Assembly: GCA_021816455.1 (NCBI GenBank)
Contig: JAKAXU010000001.1
Coordinates: 62,001-126,000 of the forward strand
Direction of reading: 5' to 3'
Length of the DNA stretch: 64,000 bases
Origin: Acidobacteriota bacterium
GTDB lineage: Bacteria; Acidobacteriota; Terriglobia; Terriglobales; Acidobacteriaceae
The notes under the pieces are model-generated. The model saw nothing but the letters and a program-made list of their open reading frames with translations, did no database searches and had not been told where the DNA came from. Of this stretch, positions 38,030-46,034 are shown one piece after another (position 1 is the stretch's first letter; each line of letters begins with the position of its first letter). A program made the translations under genes and the position numbers.

Positions 38030-40327
38030 CTACTGACCAGCCTTAGGCAACAGGCGCGCAGCGGCCGTGATAGCGTCCGCTTCCTTCTGCAGCACTCCAC
38101 CCACGTCCACCGTCGCCTTTGCCGCAACCGGCCACTTGTGCTGCTCGATCGACTCGCGCACCGCAGGCAGTGTCTTCACTCCATAGCCGGTATATGCGCC
38201 AGGCGCGTAGAGTTGATGCTTGAAATACGGCCTGTCCGGCAGGCCGCTCGCCAGGAAAAAAGCACGTTCCGTCTGCATCAGTTTTTGATTCACGGCATCG
38301 ATCGAAGGCGCGTCCAGCGCTGTTCCGCCAGCGGCCTCCAGCTTGCTCACTTCGGTCTCGTAAGCCTGCGCAGCGTCCGTCAGTGCGCGGGAGCCATTCT
38401 GCAACGGAGCAAAGTCCAGGAACGGCGGTATTGGCTCAGTTTTCGGAGCTGCGATGGGCGCCTTCGGGTCGCTGATTGCGCTGAAAACTCCCTCCTTGAT
38501 CTCGCGATCCGTCTCCGCCACCTTGTCCTGTTCTGATTTCAGCAACTGCTGCACCTGATCGACATACATACTGACGGTGTCGGCGGTGTTGTTGAAGTTG
38601 TACGGCAGCAGTTCGGCATCCGCGATGCGCATGACGGCGCTGCCGGCCACCTGAGCCAATGCACGTCCGTAAACGAAGGTCGTGTCCTGGAAATGGGTAT
38701 ACCAGTAGAAGTCGTCGTAAATGGAGTGATACTGGCTGCCGTGATCCTCGCCGCCGAAGCCGAGATTGAGCGACGGAATGCCCACGAAATCCATGAACGT
38801 CACGTAGTCGGAGCCGTCGCCCAGCGCGCGAATGCGGAGATCAGAGCGATTGCGGATGGTAGCGCGTTCGGCAGGAGTGGCGTGCGAAATCTGAAGCAGG
38901 CGCGTACGTTCGATGATCGGGATATTCTTCTCAGGATCAATGACCTGGCTGGCCACGCTGTCGATGAAGTGCTCCAGCCCGTGCGTACCGCCAGCGAAGA
39001 AATAGCCCCGACCGTTGCCGTCGCTGTTCAGATACATCACGGCATGCTGGCGCAGCTCGTCGGCATGCGTCTCCGCCCACTCCGTGGAACCGAGCAGGCC
39101 GGGTTCTTCGCCATCCCAGGCGCAATAAATTATGGTTCTCTTCGGCTGCCAGCCCTGCTTCAGCAATTCGCCGAAGGAACGGGCTTCTTCCAGCTCCGCA
39201 GACATTCCGCTGACAGGATCCGATGCGCCATTCACCCAGGCATCGTGATGATTCCCACGAATCACCCACTCGTCCGGATACGTGGAGCCGGGAATGCGCG
39301 CGATCACGTCGTAGAGCGTCTTCATCTCCCAATTGGAAAACATCTTGAGGTGCACTTTGTCCTGAGATCCAGGGCCAACGTGATAGGGGATGGGCAGCGC
39401 ACCGCGCCACCCGGCGGGAACCACGCGCCCATCGATCGACTTCAGCAGCGGTGTTGCATCCGCATATGAGATGGGGATGACGGGGATCTTTGTGATGATC
39501 GGCGAATCCTTGCGATCCAGACGCTTCGCATCCTTTGTCGCGCCCACTCCCGGCGTCAGAGGATCGCCTGGGAACTCCGTATCGTTGACACCGCCGCGCT
39601 GAACGCCCTCCGCAGGCCGGCCGGCGCCTTTCGGATAGGAATCCGCTACACCGTAACCGTCATCGGCAGGATCAGAGTAGATAATGCAGCCAATCGCTCC
39701 GTGCTCTGCCGCGACCTTGGGCTTGATGCCGCGCCAGGCAGCGCCATAACGCGCAATCACAATCGCCCCCTTTACGGAGACGCCCAGACGGTCCAGCTCT
39801 TCGTAATCCTCGCGTGTTCCGTAGTTTACATAGACCAGCGGCCCGGTCACATCGCCGTCAGCCGAGTAAGCGTTATAGGTCGGAAGTTGTTCCTTCGTCT
39901 GCGATGAAGTCGAATCGACCGCAATCGGAGGCTCCTGCAAACTAGCAGTGAAGACAGGCTTACCGGAGGCGTCGAGCAACTGCACCAGACGCTCTTTCGG
40001 CGTAGGAAACAGCACGTAGAAATTCTCAATCTGCGCCTGCCATCCCCAGCTTTTGAACTGTGCCAGCATCCACTCGGCGTTCTGCTGGTCATAGGGTGAG
40101 CCAACGTGATGCGGACGCGCGGAAAGAATCCGCATATCTTCGCGAATGTGATCCGGCTCCGGCAATGTGCGGAACTTTGTCTCCCACGATTGCTCTGTGG
40201 CGGAAGCAGCCTGAGAATAGCCATCCAGCGGCTTCGGCGTCTCGGAAGGAGCCTGTGCAAGGAGAAGTTGCGGCAGCAGGATGAGCGTGGGAACCAGAGC
40301 CAGGGCAAGGCAACGGACGGGTTTCAT
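38030..40327 (-). CDS. Secreted M28 family metallopeptidase (glutamate carboxypeptidase II-like)
   Basis: 765 aa with a signal peptide (CLALALVPTLILLPQLLLAQA). It has the three-part NAALADase/transferrin-receptor-like arrangement: a protease-associated insert (about 140-270, GPLVYVNYGT and GAIVIARYG), the M28 catalytic domain with zinc ligands in GNHHDAW, SDPVSG, WDGEEPG and YHSIYDD, and a C-terminal helical dimerisation domain. The full ligand set is present, so it should be active. It probably cleaves C-terminal or N-terminal residues from peptides in the periplasm or outside. Confidence 0.88.
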   Translation of the reverse strand: MKPVRCLALALVPTLILLPQLLLAQAPSETPKPLDGYSQAASATEQSWETKFRTLPEPDHIREDMRILSARPHHVGSPYDQQNAEWMLAQFKSWGWQAQIENFYVLFPTPKERLVQLLDASGKPVFTASLQEPPIAVDSTSSQTKEQLPTYNAYSADGDVTGPLVYVNYGTREDYEELDRLGVSVKGAIVIARYGAAWRGIKPKVAAEHGAIGCIIYSDPADDGYGVADSYPKGAGRPAEGVQRGGVNDTEFPGDPLTPGVGATKDAKRLDRKDSPIITKIPVIPISYADATPLLKSIDGRVVPAGWRGALPIPYHVGPGSQDKVHLKMFSNWEMKTLYDVIARIPGSTYPDEWVIRGNHHDAWVNGASDPVSGMSAELEEARSFGELLKQGWQPKRTIIYCAWDGEEPGLLGSTEWAETHADELRQHAVMYLNSDGNGRGYFFAGGTHGLEHFIDSVASQVIDPEKNIPIIERTRLLQISHATPAERATIRNRSDLRIRALGDGSDYVTFMDFVGIPSLNLGFGGEDHGSQYHSIYDDFYWYTHFQDTTFVYGRALAQVAGSAVMRIADAELLPYNFNNTADTVSMYVDQVQQLLKSEQDKVAETDREIKEGVFSAISDPKAPIAAPKTEPIPPFLDFAPLQNGSRALTDAAQAYETEVSKLEAAGGTALDAPSIDAVNQKLMQTERAFFLASGLPDRPYFKHQLYAPGAYTGYGVKTLPAVRESIEQHKWPVAAKATVDVGGVLQKEADAITAAARLLPKAGQ

Positions 40328-40425
40328 GCAGTCTCCGGAAATTGCAGAAGTAGAAGCGCAGCCTGAAATGCGCGGGATTGTTCCCCATCATACGGCCTCT
40401 TCCTCACAAGCTCCGAAGATTTTTT

Positions 40426-41628
40426 TCATGCCGGATTTTCGGCGATCTCCGCCATGGATTCCAGAAGCACCTGTACGCCGGCGGAAAATTCCTCTGCTGG
40501 CGTAAGCAGGCTGACCACCATCCAACCTGAAGATGGCAAAGCAAAAAAGCTTCCCGGATGAACCCAGACGCCTCGTTCCAGCAGGAGTGCCGCCGCCTCT
40601 TCATCAGGCAGCACGGCGGGCACCCGCAGAATTGCGTACCAGCCTCCCTCCGCGCGCAGTCGGCTTACCCACGGCACATGCTGAGAGGCAAGCGCAGAGT
40701 CGAGCGCCTTGAGGTTGGCAGTAACGCGCGCTCCAATCTGGCACTGGATTGCGTCTCTTTGCGGAAGCCACCGCGGCAACGCCACCTGCACCGGGGTACC
40801 GACGGAAAGAAACGAGTCCGCGAGCACCTCCAGCCGTTCCATCGCCGTCTGCATTATCGGCGTCGCAGCATTCGAAGCTGCGATCCATGCCACTTTCATC
40901 TGAGGCAAACCGAGGATCTTGCTGATGCCGCTGACGACAAAGAGCGGCACCGGCGCGTTGCGGTCAAGAAAGGAGGTTGTAGAGGCAACATCGCAAGCAG
41001 ACTCCAGCGGGTAATCCAGAAAGACCTCATCGACAATCACTGCAAGTCCGTGGCGCTCACAGATTGCGAACAGTTGCTCGGAGTCCGCGCTCGATGTGAA
41101 GTGGCCTGTCGGATTGTTCGGATGAACCAGGATGACGGCACGCGTCCGCGCAGTGATCTCCGCTTCCAGCGCAGCGGAATCAAGCTGCCAGCCGTGGTCA
41201 TAGACGAGCGGCGCAGCCACTAGCCGCACAGACTCCGCATCCGCCAGATAGTCAAAGAGCGGATAACCCGGAACCGGCACCAGCACTTCATCTCCCGGAT
41301 TGCAGAGCAGGCGAAAGAGAAAGCTGTAGGCTTCGCTGGTGCCTGTGGTGAGAACGATTCGATCGGGATCGATCTCCACCTGCTTCATCGCATAATACTG
41401 CGAGACAGCTTCGCGCGCGCGCCGAAGGCCGCGCGGATCCGGGTTGTAATCGAGAATCTCGTTTGACTCGAACGGCTCCAGCAGATCGTCCGGGTAGCGG
41501 ATTCCACAGCGGGTCGGATTGGAGGCGGTAAGATCGAGCACAGGCAGAGCACTGCGACGGCGCGCTGCCAGCGCGCGGGCCAGGGCAGTCTCTTCCGTGT
41601 TCCAGTGAGTACGCCGCGAAAACTTCAT
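40426..41628 (-). CDS. PLP-dependent class I/II aminotransferase
   Basis: 400-aa fold-type I aminotransferase. Visible are the substrate-loop NPTRCGIRYP, PGYPLFDY, the HPNNPTGHF motif, DEVFLDY and the Schiff-base lysine in SGISKILGLPQMK. The C-terminal Arg that binds the carboxylate is not obvious in the usual position. Related proteins are annotated as aspartate/tyrosine-like aminotransferases, and specificity cannot be told. Its start (ATG 41628) is divergent from the HAD gene. Confidence 0.85.
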   Translation of the reverse strand: MKFSRRTHWNTEETALARALAARRRSALPVLDLTASNPTRCGIRYPDDLLEPFESNEILDYNPDPRGLRRAREAVSQYYAMKQVEIDPDRIVLTTGTSEAYSFLFRLLCNPGDEVLVPVPGYPLFDYLADAESVRLVAAPLVYDHGWQLDSAALEAEITARTRAVILVHPNNPTGHFTSSADSEQLFAICERHGLAVIVDEVFLDYPLESACDVASTTSFLDRNAPVPLFVVSGISKILGLPQMKVAWIAASNAATPIMQTAMERLEVLADSFLSVGTPVQVALPRWLPQRDAIQCQIGARVTANLKALDSALASQHVPWVSRLRAEGGWYAILRVPAVLPDEEAAALLLERGVWVHPGSFFALPSSGWMVVSLLTPAEEFSAGVQVLLESMAEIAENPA

Positions 41629-41729
41629 AGCTTCAGCATCGCATGACGGCTGCGCATGGTTGCCGCCGTTGCAACGCGGTCCGGGAGACTACCCAAGGCC
41701 ATCAAGGCCAGAAACGAGGAGGCGAGAGG

Positions 41730-42362
41730 ATGGGCATACGCGCGGTAGTTTTCGATTACGGGATGGTTCTGAGCGGGCCACCGGGGAAGATCGCCCGCGC
41801 AGAGCTGCTGCGCATCACCGGCATGACGGAAGATGACTTCGAGGCGCTTTATTGGAAGGATCGTCACGCATACGATCGCGGCGATCTAAACGGAATGCAA
41901 TTCTGGCGAAAGTTTGTCCAGGACGCTGGCCTTGCGCTCGAAGACAATCTGCTCAGTGAACTCAACCGCTGGGACGCCCGCATGTGGACAAGCGAAAATA
42001 CCGCGATGGTGCGCTGGCAGAAGCGGCTGCGCAGCGAAGGGTTCACAACGGCAATTCTCTCCAACATGGGCGATTCCGTGCTGGAGAACATCGAGCGGGA
42101 ACTGGAGTGGGTGCAAGACTTCGATATCCATGTGTGGAGCTATCGGCACGGCTGTGCCAAACCGGAGCCGAATATCTATCATCTGCTGCTGCAACGGCTG
42201 GCGACCGCGCCGGAAGAGACACTCTTTCTGGACGACAAACAGATCAACGTGGAGGCAGCGCGCAAATTCGGCATGCAGGCGATCCCGTTCTCAAATACAG
42301 ATCAGCTCCGGCAGGACATGATCTCCATGAAGCTGGACGAAGAACTGCCTCTGCCGGAGTGA
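41730..42362 (+). CDS. HAD-family hydrolase (subclass IA)
   Basis: 210 aa. Motif I reads FDYGMVLSG, with Gly where classical phosphatases have the second Asp, as in the YihX-like FDxGxV group. Motif II is AILSNMGDS, and motifs III/IV are KPEPNIYHLLL and FLDDKQINV. A helical cap lies between residues about 20 and 85. ATG 41730 has GAGGAGGCGAGAGG just upstream. Probably a sugar-phosphate or small-metabolite phosphatase; specificity unknown. Confidence 0.85.
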   Translation: MGIRAVVFDYGMVLSGPPGKIARAELLRITGMTEDDFEALYWKDRHAYDRGDLNGMQFWRKFVQDAGLALEDNLLSELNRWDARMWTSENTAMVRWQKRLRSEGFTTAILSNMGDSVLENIERELEWVQDFDIHVWSYRHGCAKPEPNIYHLLLQRLATAPEETLFLDDKQINVEAARKFGMQAIPFSNTDQLRQDMISMKLDEELPLPE

Positions 42363-42385
42363 TAGCCGGCGAGTGGGAACAGCCC

Positions 42386-45025
42386 CTAATTCATCGCATC
42401 CACAGGAATCGTGATTGCGCTTGGAAGATGGATCGCTCCGGTAAGTTGCGGATCGACCGAAGAGCGGCTGATGTGAATGGTGAAGCTGCCCGCATCGGCC
42501 TTCCAGTCATGCCCATTCACGTCATACCATGCAAACGACCGCGCATTCAGCGGAATCGTCACGTGGCGCATCTGTCCGGCCATCAGCTCTATGCGCACAA
42601 AGCCCTTCAACTCCTGGGCAGGGCGCTCAACCGATGGGTGATCCTCGGCTACGTAGAGCTGCGCCACGTCGGCGCCGCTGCGTGCACCGGTATTCGTCAC
42701 ATCGAAGCTGACCGAATATCCGCCCGGTTCACCCGTCGGCGCGATCTTCAGGTTGGCGTAGTGGAAGGTTGTGTAGCTGAGTCCGAAACCGAATGGAAAG
42801 AGCGGCTGCACGTGGTTGTGCTCGTAACCGCGGTAACCGACAAAGATGCCGTCGTTGTAGTGAATCTTCTCCGTACCCGGCTCAGGATAATACGACGAGA
42901 AGGAAGGATTGTCGGTCAGTTTCTTCTCCCAGCTAATGGGCAGCCGACCGGAAGGATCGTCGTCGCCGAAGAGCAGGTGCGCAAACGCTGTTCCGCCCTC
43001 TTCGCCCGCATACCAGTTTTCTACCAAAGCAGAGACTTTATCCAGCCACGGCGTTGCATCGACGCTGCCACCGGAGGTGACGGTGACGATGACGTGTGGA
43101 TTGACGGCGGCGATCGCCTCAATCAGTTCCTGTTGACCAGGCGGCAGCTCGAACTCGCGATCCGCTCCTTCCGTTTCAATATTCGGATCGTAGCCGACCG
43201 CAATCACAACGGCGTCTGCGCGCTTGGCTAGCGCAATGGCAGCAGGCGTAACCAGCGTGCCTTTCTTCGCAATGCCCAGGCGCAGGACTCCGGAGCCGAA
43301 CTGCGGCCCGCTCAACTCTTCGACGACAACCTTGTGGGGGCCGGAAGTCAGATTGAGCGTGATCTGCGTGAGCGCAAAACGTGGAATCTCCGCGTGATCG
43401 ATCACCGTTTTGTCATCGACTAGCACGCGATATTTGCCCTGATCCTCCACAAACAAGATGTAATCGCCGGCAGCGCGGGCGTGATAGTAGCCCGTCCAAC
43501 GATCAAAATGCTGCGGAGCACCGCCACCCATGAACATCTTCATCGTATTGCTGTCGATGGTGTTGATGAGGTCGCCGAGATCCGGATCAGCAAGTGCGGA
43601 CTGGCCGAAGTTGATAGCCATCTCAGTCCGGGTGGCGGTGGGCTTGCCGCTGAAGTCCGGATTGGCAAAGGTTTCGACGGTGACCCCGGGACGATTGACA
43701 TCGGCTGCCGGAGTCAGTCCCGTCATCATCGCGAGAACGGTGAGCTTCGGCAATCCGCGATCCCAGGTCACCTGACCTTTCAGCCCGAGTCGGTCGCTGA
43801 TTCCCTTCAGAATGCTGACATCGCCAAATGTGGGCACCATGCCGCTGCCGCCAGCAGTGGGATTGGCTGGAAACGCATCCGGACCGATGACCGCGATGTG
43901 GGTGATCTTCGCCGGGTCAAGCGGCAGAAGCTGATTCACGTTCCGGAGCAGAACCGCGCCTTCCAGCGCGCCTTCCAGCGCGACCTGGCGGCCCTGCTGG
44001 TTATAACGCGGAATGGAGCGATCAAGCGGATCGTGGTACGTGCCGTCGAGGCCGATCCAGCCGAAGCGATAGGCGACGCCCAGCAGATGACGCACCTTGG
44101 CGTCGATAGTTGCTTCGGAGACTTTGCCAGCCTTGACTGCCGGAATCAGCGTCTCAGCATTCATATACCAGCCAAAAGGCATTTCGAGGTCGAGTCCGCC
44201 ATTGGCCGCGGCCACGCCATCGTGAGTCGCCGTCCAGTCCGACATGAGCAAACCGTCGAAGTGCCAGTCATGACGAAGAATGTCAATGTTGATGTGTGGG
44301 TTCTCGGTGGCGTGCTCCCCGTTGATGAAGTTGTAGGAGTCCATGACCGCGCCGACATGTGCCTGCTTGACGGCGGACTCAAAGGCCGGCAGATATATCT
44401 CGCGCAGGGCGCGCTCGCTGACGATCGAGTCCGAGGTGAAGCGAGCGTACTCGGAGTTGTTGGCAACGTAGTGCTTGATGGTCGCGCTGACGTTCTGCGA
44501 CTGCAAGCCTTCGATGTAACCGACGGCAATCTGACCGGAAAGAAACGGGTCTTCGCCGAAGTACTCGAAGTTGCGGCCGTTCATCGGCGCGCGATAGATG
44601 TTGACCCCAGGCCCGAGCAGGAAGCTGGCTCCGCGCGAACGCGCATCGCGCCCGAGTTGGACTCCTATGCGATGGGCAAGATCGCGGTCCCAGCTTGCAG
44701 CCAGTCCAATGCCTGCGGCAAAGGCCGTAGAGGGCGGCGGAATGTGCGCGCCGACCGGACCATCGCTCATGCGGAGGGCGGGAATGCCCAGTCGCGGTAT
44801 GGGCGCAGACTCCATCATGCGCGAACCGGAGAGCAGCGTGATCTTTTCCTCCAGGGTGAGCTTCTGGATGGTCTGCTGAATGGCCTGATCGATGCGCGCC
44901 TGTCTCTGCTGGTCCTGCGTGCCGGATTGAGCAGGAGCAGAAAGCGGAAGAACGAACGCAAGAACCAGGGCAGGCAAAACGACGATGCTGCGGATCAATG
45001 GAGTGATGATTCGAATCTGTGGCAC
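42386..45025 (-). CDS. Secreted glycoside hydrolase family 3 beta-glucosidase with PA14 domain
   Basis: 879 aa. Signal peptide (IVVLPALVLAFVLPLSAPAQ), GH3 N-terminal barrel with KHYVANNSE and nucleophile Asp in LMSDWTATHDG (about residue 263), an alpha/beta-sandwich domain interrupted by a PA14 module (about 415-540, YYHARAAGDYILFVEDQGKYR), and a fibronectin-III-like C-terminal domain. I start at GTG 45025 because GGAGG lies 5 nt upstream; ATG 45061, 12 codons earlier, has no clear site. GH3/PA14/Fn3 proteins act on beta-glucosides, xylosides or other plant and fungal glycans. Confidence 0.88.
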   Translation of the reverse strand: MPQIRIITPLIRSIVVLPALVLAFVLPLSAPAQSGTQDQQRQARIDQAIQQTIQKLTLEEKITLLSGSRMMESAPIPRLGIPALRMSDGPVGAHIPPPSTAFAAGIGLAASWDRDLAHRIGVQLGRDARSRGASFLLGPGVNIYRAPMNGRNFEYFGEDPFLSGQIAVGYIEGLQSQNVSATIKHYVANNSEYARFTSDSIVSERALREIYLPAFESAVKQAHVGAVMDSYNFINGEHATENPHINIDILRHDWHFDGLLMSDWTATHDGVAAANGGLDLEMPFGWYMNAETLIPAVKAGKVSEATIDAKVRHLLGVAYRFGWIGLDGTYHDPLDRSIPRYNQQGRQVALEGALEGAVLLRNVNQLLPLDPAKITHIAVIGPDAFPANPTAGGSGMVPTFGDVSILKGISDRLGLKGQVTWDRGLPKLTVLAMMTGLTPAADVNRPGVTVETFANPDFSGKPTATRTEMAINFGQSALADPDLGDLINTIDSNTMKMFMGGGAPQHFDRWTGYYHARAAGDYILFVEDQGKYRVLVDDKTVIDHAEIPRFALTQITLNLTSGPHKVVVEELSGPQFGSGVLRLGIAKKGTLVTPAAIALAKRADAVVIAVGYDPNIETEGADREFELPPGQQELIEAIAAVNPHVIVTVTSGGSVDATPWLDKVSALVENWYAGEEGGTAFAHLLFGDDDPSGRLPISWEKKLTDNPSFSSYYPEPGTEKIHYNDGIFVGYRGYEHNHVQPLFPFGFGLSYTTFHYANLKIAPTGEPGGYSVSFDVTNTGARSGADVAQLYVAEDHPSVERPAQELKGFVRIELMAGQMRHVTIPLNARSFAWYDVNGHDWKADAGSFTIHISRSSVDPQLTGAIHLPSAITIPVDAMN

Positions 45026-45269
45026 TGCGGCCTCCGTATAACTGGAAATCTCTCCGGGCATCTTCCATCGCCGCTGAGCCGGTTGCCGCTTGGAAAGATA
45101 TCTCCGGCACCGGTTTTCAAAGCCGGTGATTGCACCGCCCTCGGACCGCAGGTAAGCATACGCGGGCAGAGGACTCCTTGCCTAGCAACGGCTCGCGTCA
45201 AGAGCAAAAAGGACATCGGCGAATGCGATGCCCGTTTCCCTGTTCTTCGTCACGAGGTGAGGTTGCGAA
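45026..45269 (-). other. Structured 5' region of the GH3 gene
   Basis: 244 bp without a gene. On the minus strand GAGCCGTTGC (45194-45185) can pair with GCAACCGGCTC (45086-45076, one bulge), enclosing about 100 nt that contain an inner CACCGG/CCGGTG hairpin (45129-45108). This could be a folded leader or the terminator region of the upstream gene; no known riboswitch consensus was recognised. Confidence 0.3.
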
Positions 45270-45878
45270 TCAGAAGTGGTAGACGATGCCGCCAGTCGCG
45301 CGGGGATTCACACGCATATTCTGGGAGTAACCGAGGCGAAGGGGATCGATGGCGAAGGCGGAGAAGATGCCGTCGCCGGCAAGACGCACGGCAAAGCGTC
45401 GATTGATGTCATACTGCATGCCGCCGCCGATGGCGTAGGCATAGGCGAGGTTTGGCGTAGCTCCGACGCCGCCGGTATGGGCGAGTCCGAAGAGCACGTG
45501 GACATAACCTTCGTACTTGCCTTGACTGAGAAAGAAAGCCGGACCGGCAAGCATGGTGTACATCGTGGGCTTGACGAGGCCGTACCCGAATCCGTAGTAA
45601 CCGTAATCGACGGTGCCCCCGAACCATGGCTTCAGCTTGCCGTCCAGGGCGACCGTGCCGCCGACGAGTGCCGAGGAGCTTTTGACCTGGTTGGCCGAAG
45701 AGTACGCCGCGCCGACGTAAAGGTCGAAGTGATCGACAGGCTTGGGAGCCTCAGGCAGCGCACTGAGCGTCGAATGCGACGAGGAAGGTGAAGACGACGA
45801 AGACGACGAAGATGACTGGCCTAGGGCCGCACACGAGAAAACCAAAGACACCACGAACACAAGAGACAGAAGCTTCAC
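45270..45878 (-). CDS. Outer-membrane beta-barrel protein with serine tract, 202 aa
   Basis: Signal peptide (LLSLVFVVSLVFSCAALG) followed by a run of mostly serines (about residues 22-35) encoded by a simple repeat of TCG/TCT codons, then amphipathic strands (FDLYVGAAYSSA, YGYYGFGYGL, RFAVRLAGDG) ending GGIVYHF with terminal Phe. Small OmpA/OmpW-like barrel; function unknown. The GTG start at 45878 has GAGGAG 9 nt upstream. The serine tract may be length-variable between strains. Confidence 0.75.
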   Translation of the reverse strand: MKLLSLVFVVSLVFSCAALGQSSSSSSSSSPSSSHSTLSALPEAPKPVDHFDLYVGAAYSSANQVKSSSALVGGTVALDGKLKPWFGGTVDYGYYGFGYGLVKPTMYTMLAGPAFFLSQGKYEGYVHVLFGLAHTGGVGATPNLAYAYAIGGGMQYDINRRFAVRLAGDGIFSAFAIDPLRLGYSQNMRVNPRATGGIVYHF

Positions 45879-46034
45879 CCAGAGACTCCTCGAAAGAATG
45901 CGGCGGAGACCGAAAGCCGGTCGCTTCCGGATAGACGCAGCAGGGACAGATTCGATTGCCTCGTCTAGATTATCAGCCCGCAGCGGTCCGAGTGTGCGTT
46001 CCGTGCGAGTCGCAGCTTTTGCAGGTGAGCAGGG

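Noticed and set aside
45076-45160. tRNA-Ser- or tRNA-Sec-like sequence: the palindrome CACCGG...TTTCAAA...CCGGTG gives a UCA or UGA anticodon-like loop, and GGTCCGAG resembles a D-arm
   Set aside because: No TTCGANT T-loop and no matching acceptor stem exist within a possible tRNA length on either strand, and the D-stem and anticodon stem would compete for the same bases.
43481-45406. 641-codon open frame on the + strand opposite the GH3 gene
   Set aside because: It is the antisense shadow of a complete GH3 enzyme and shows no domain.
45780-45835. Possible microsatellite or mobile-element scar (GACGAAGACGACGAAG repeat)
   Set aside because: It is the serine-codon tract of an intact exported protein; no flanking duplications are present.
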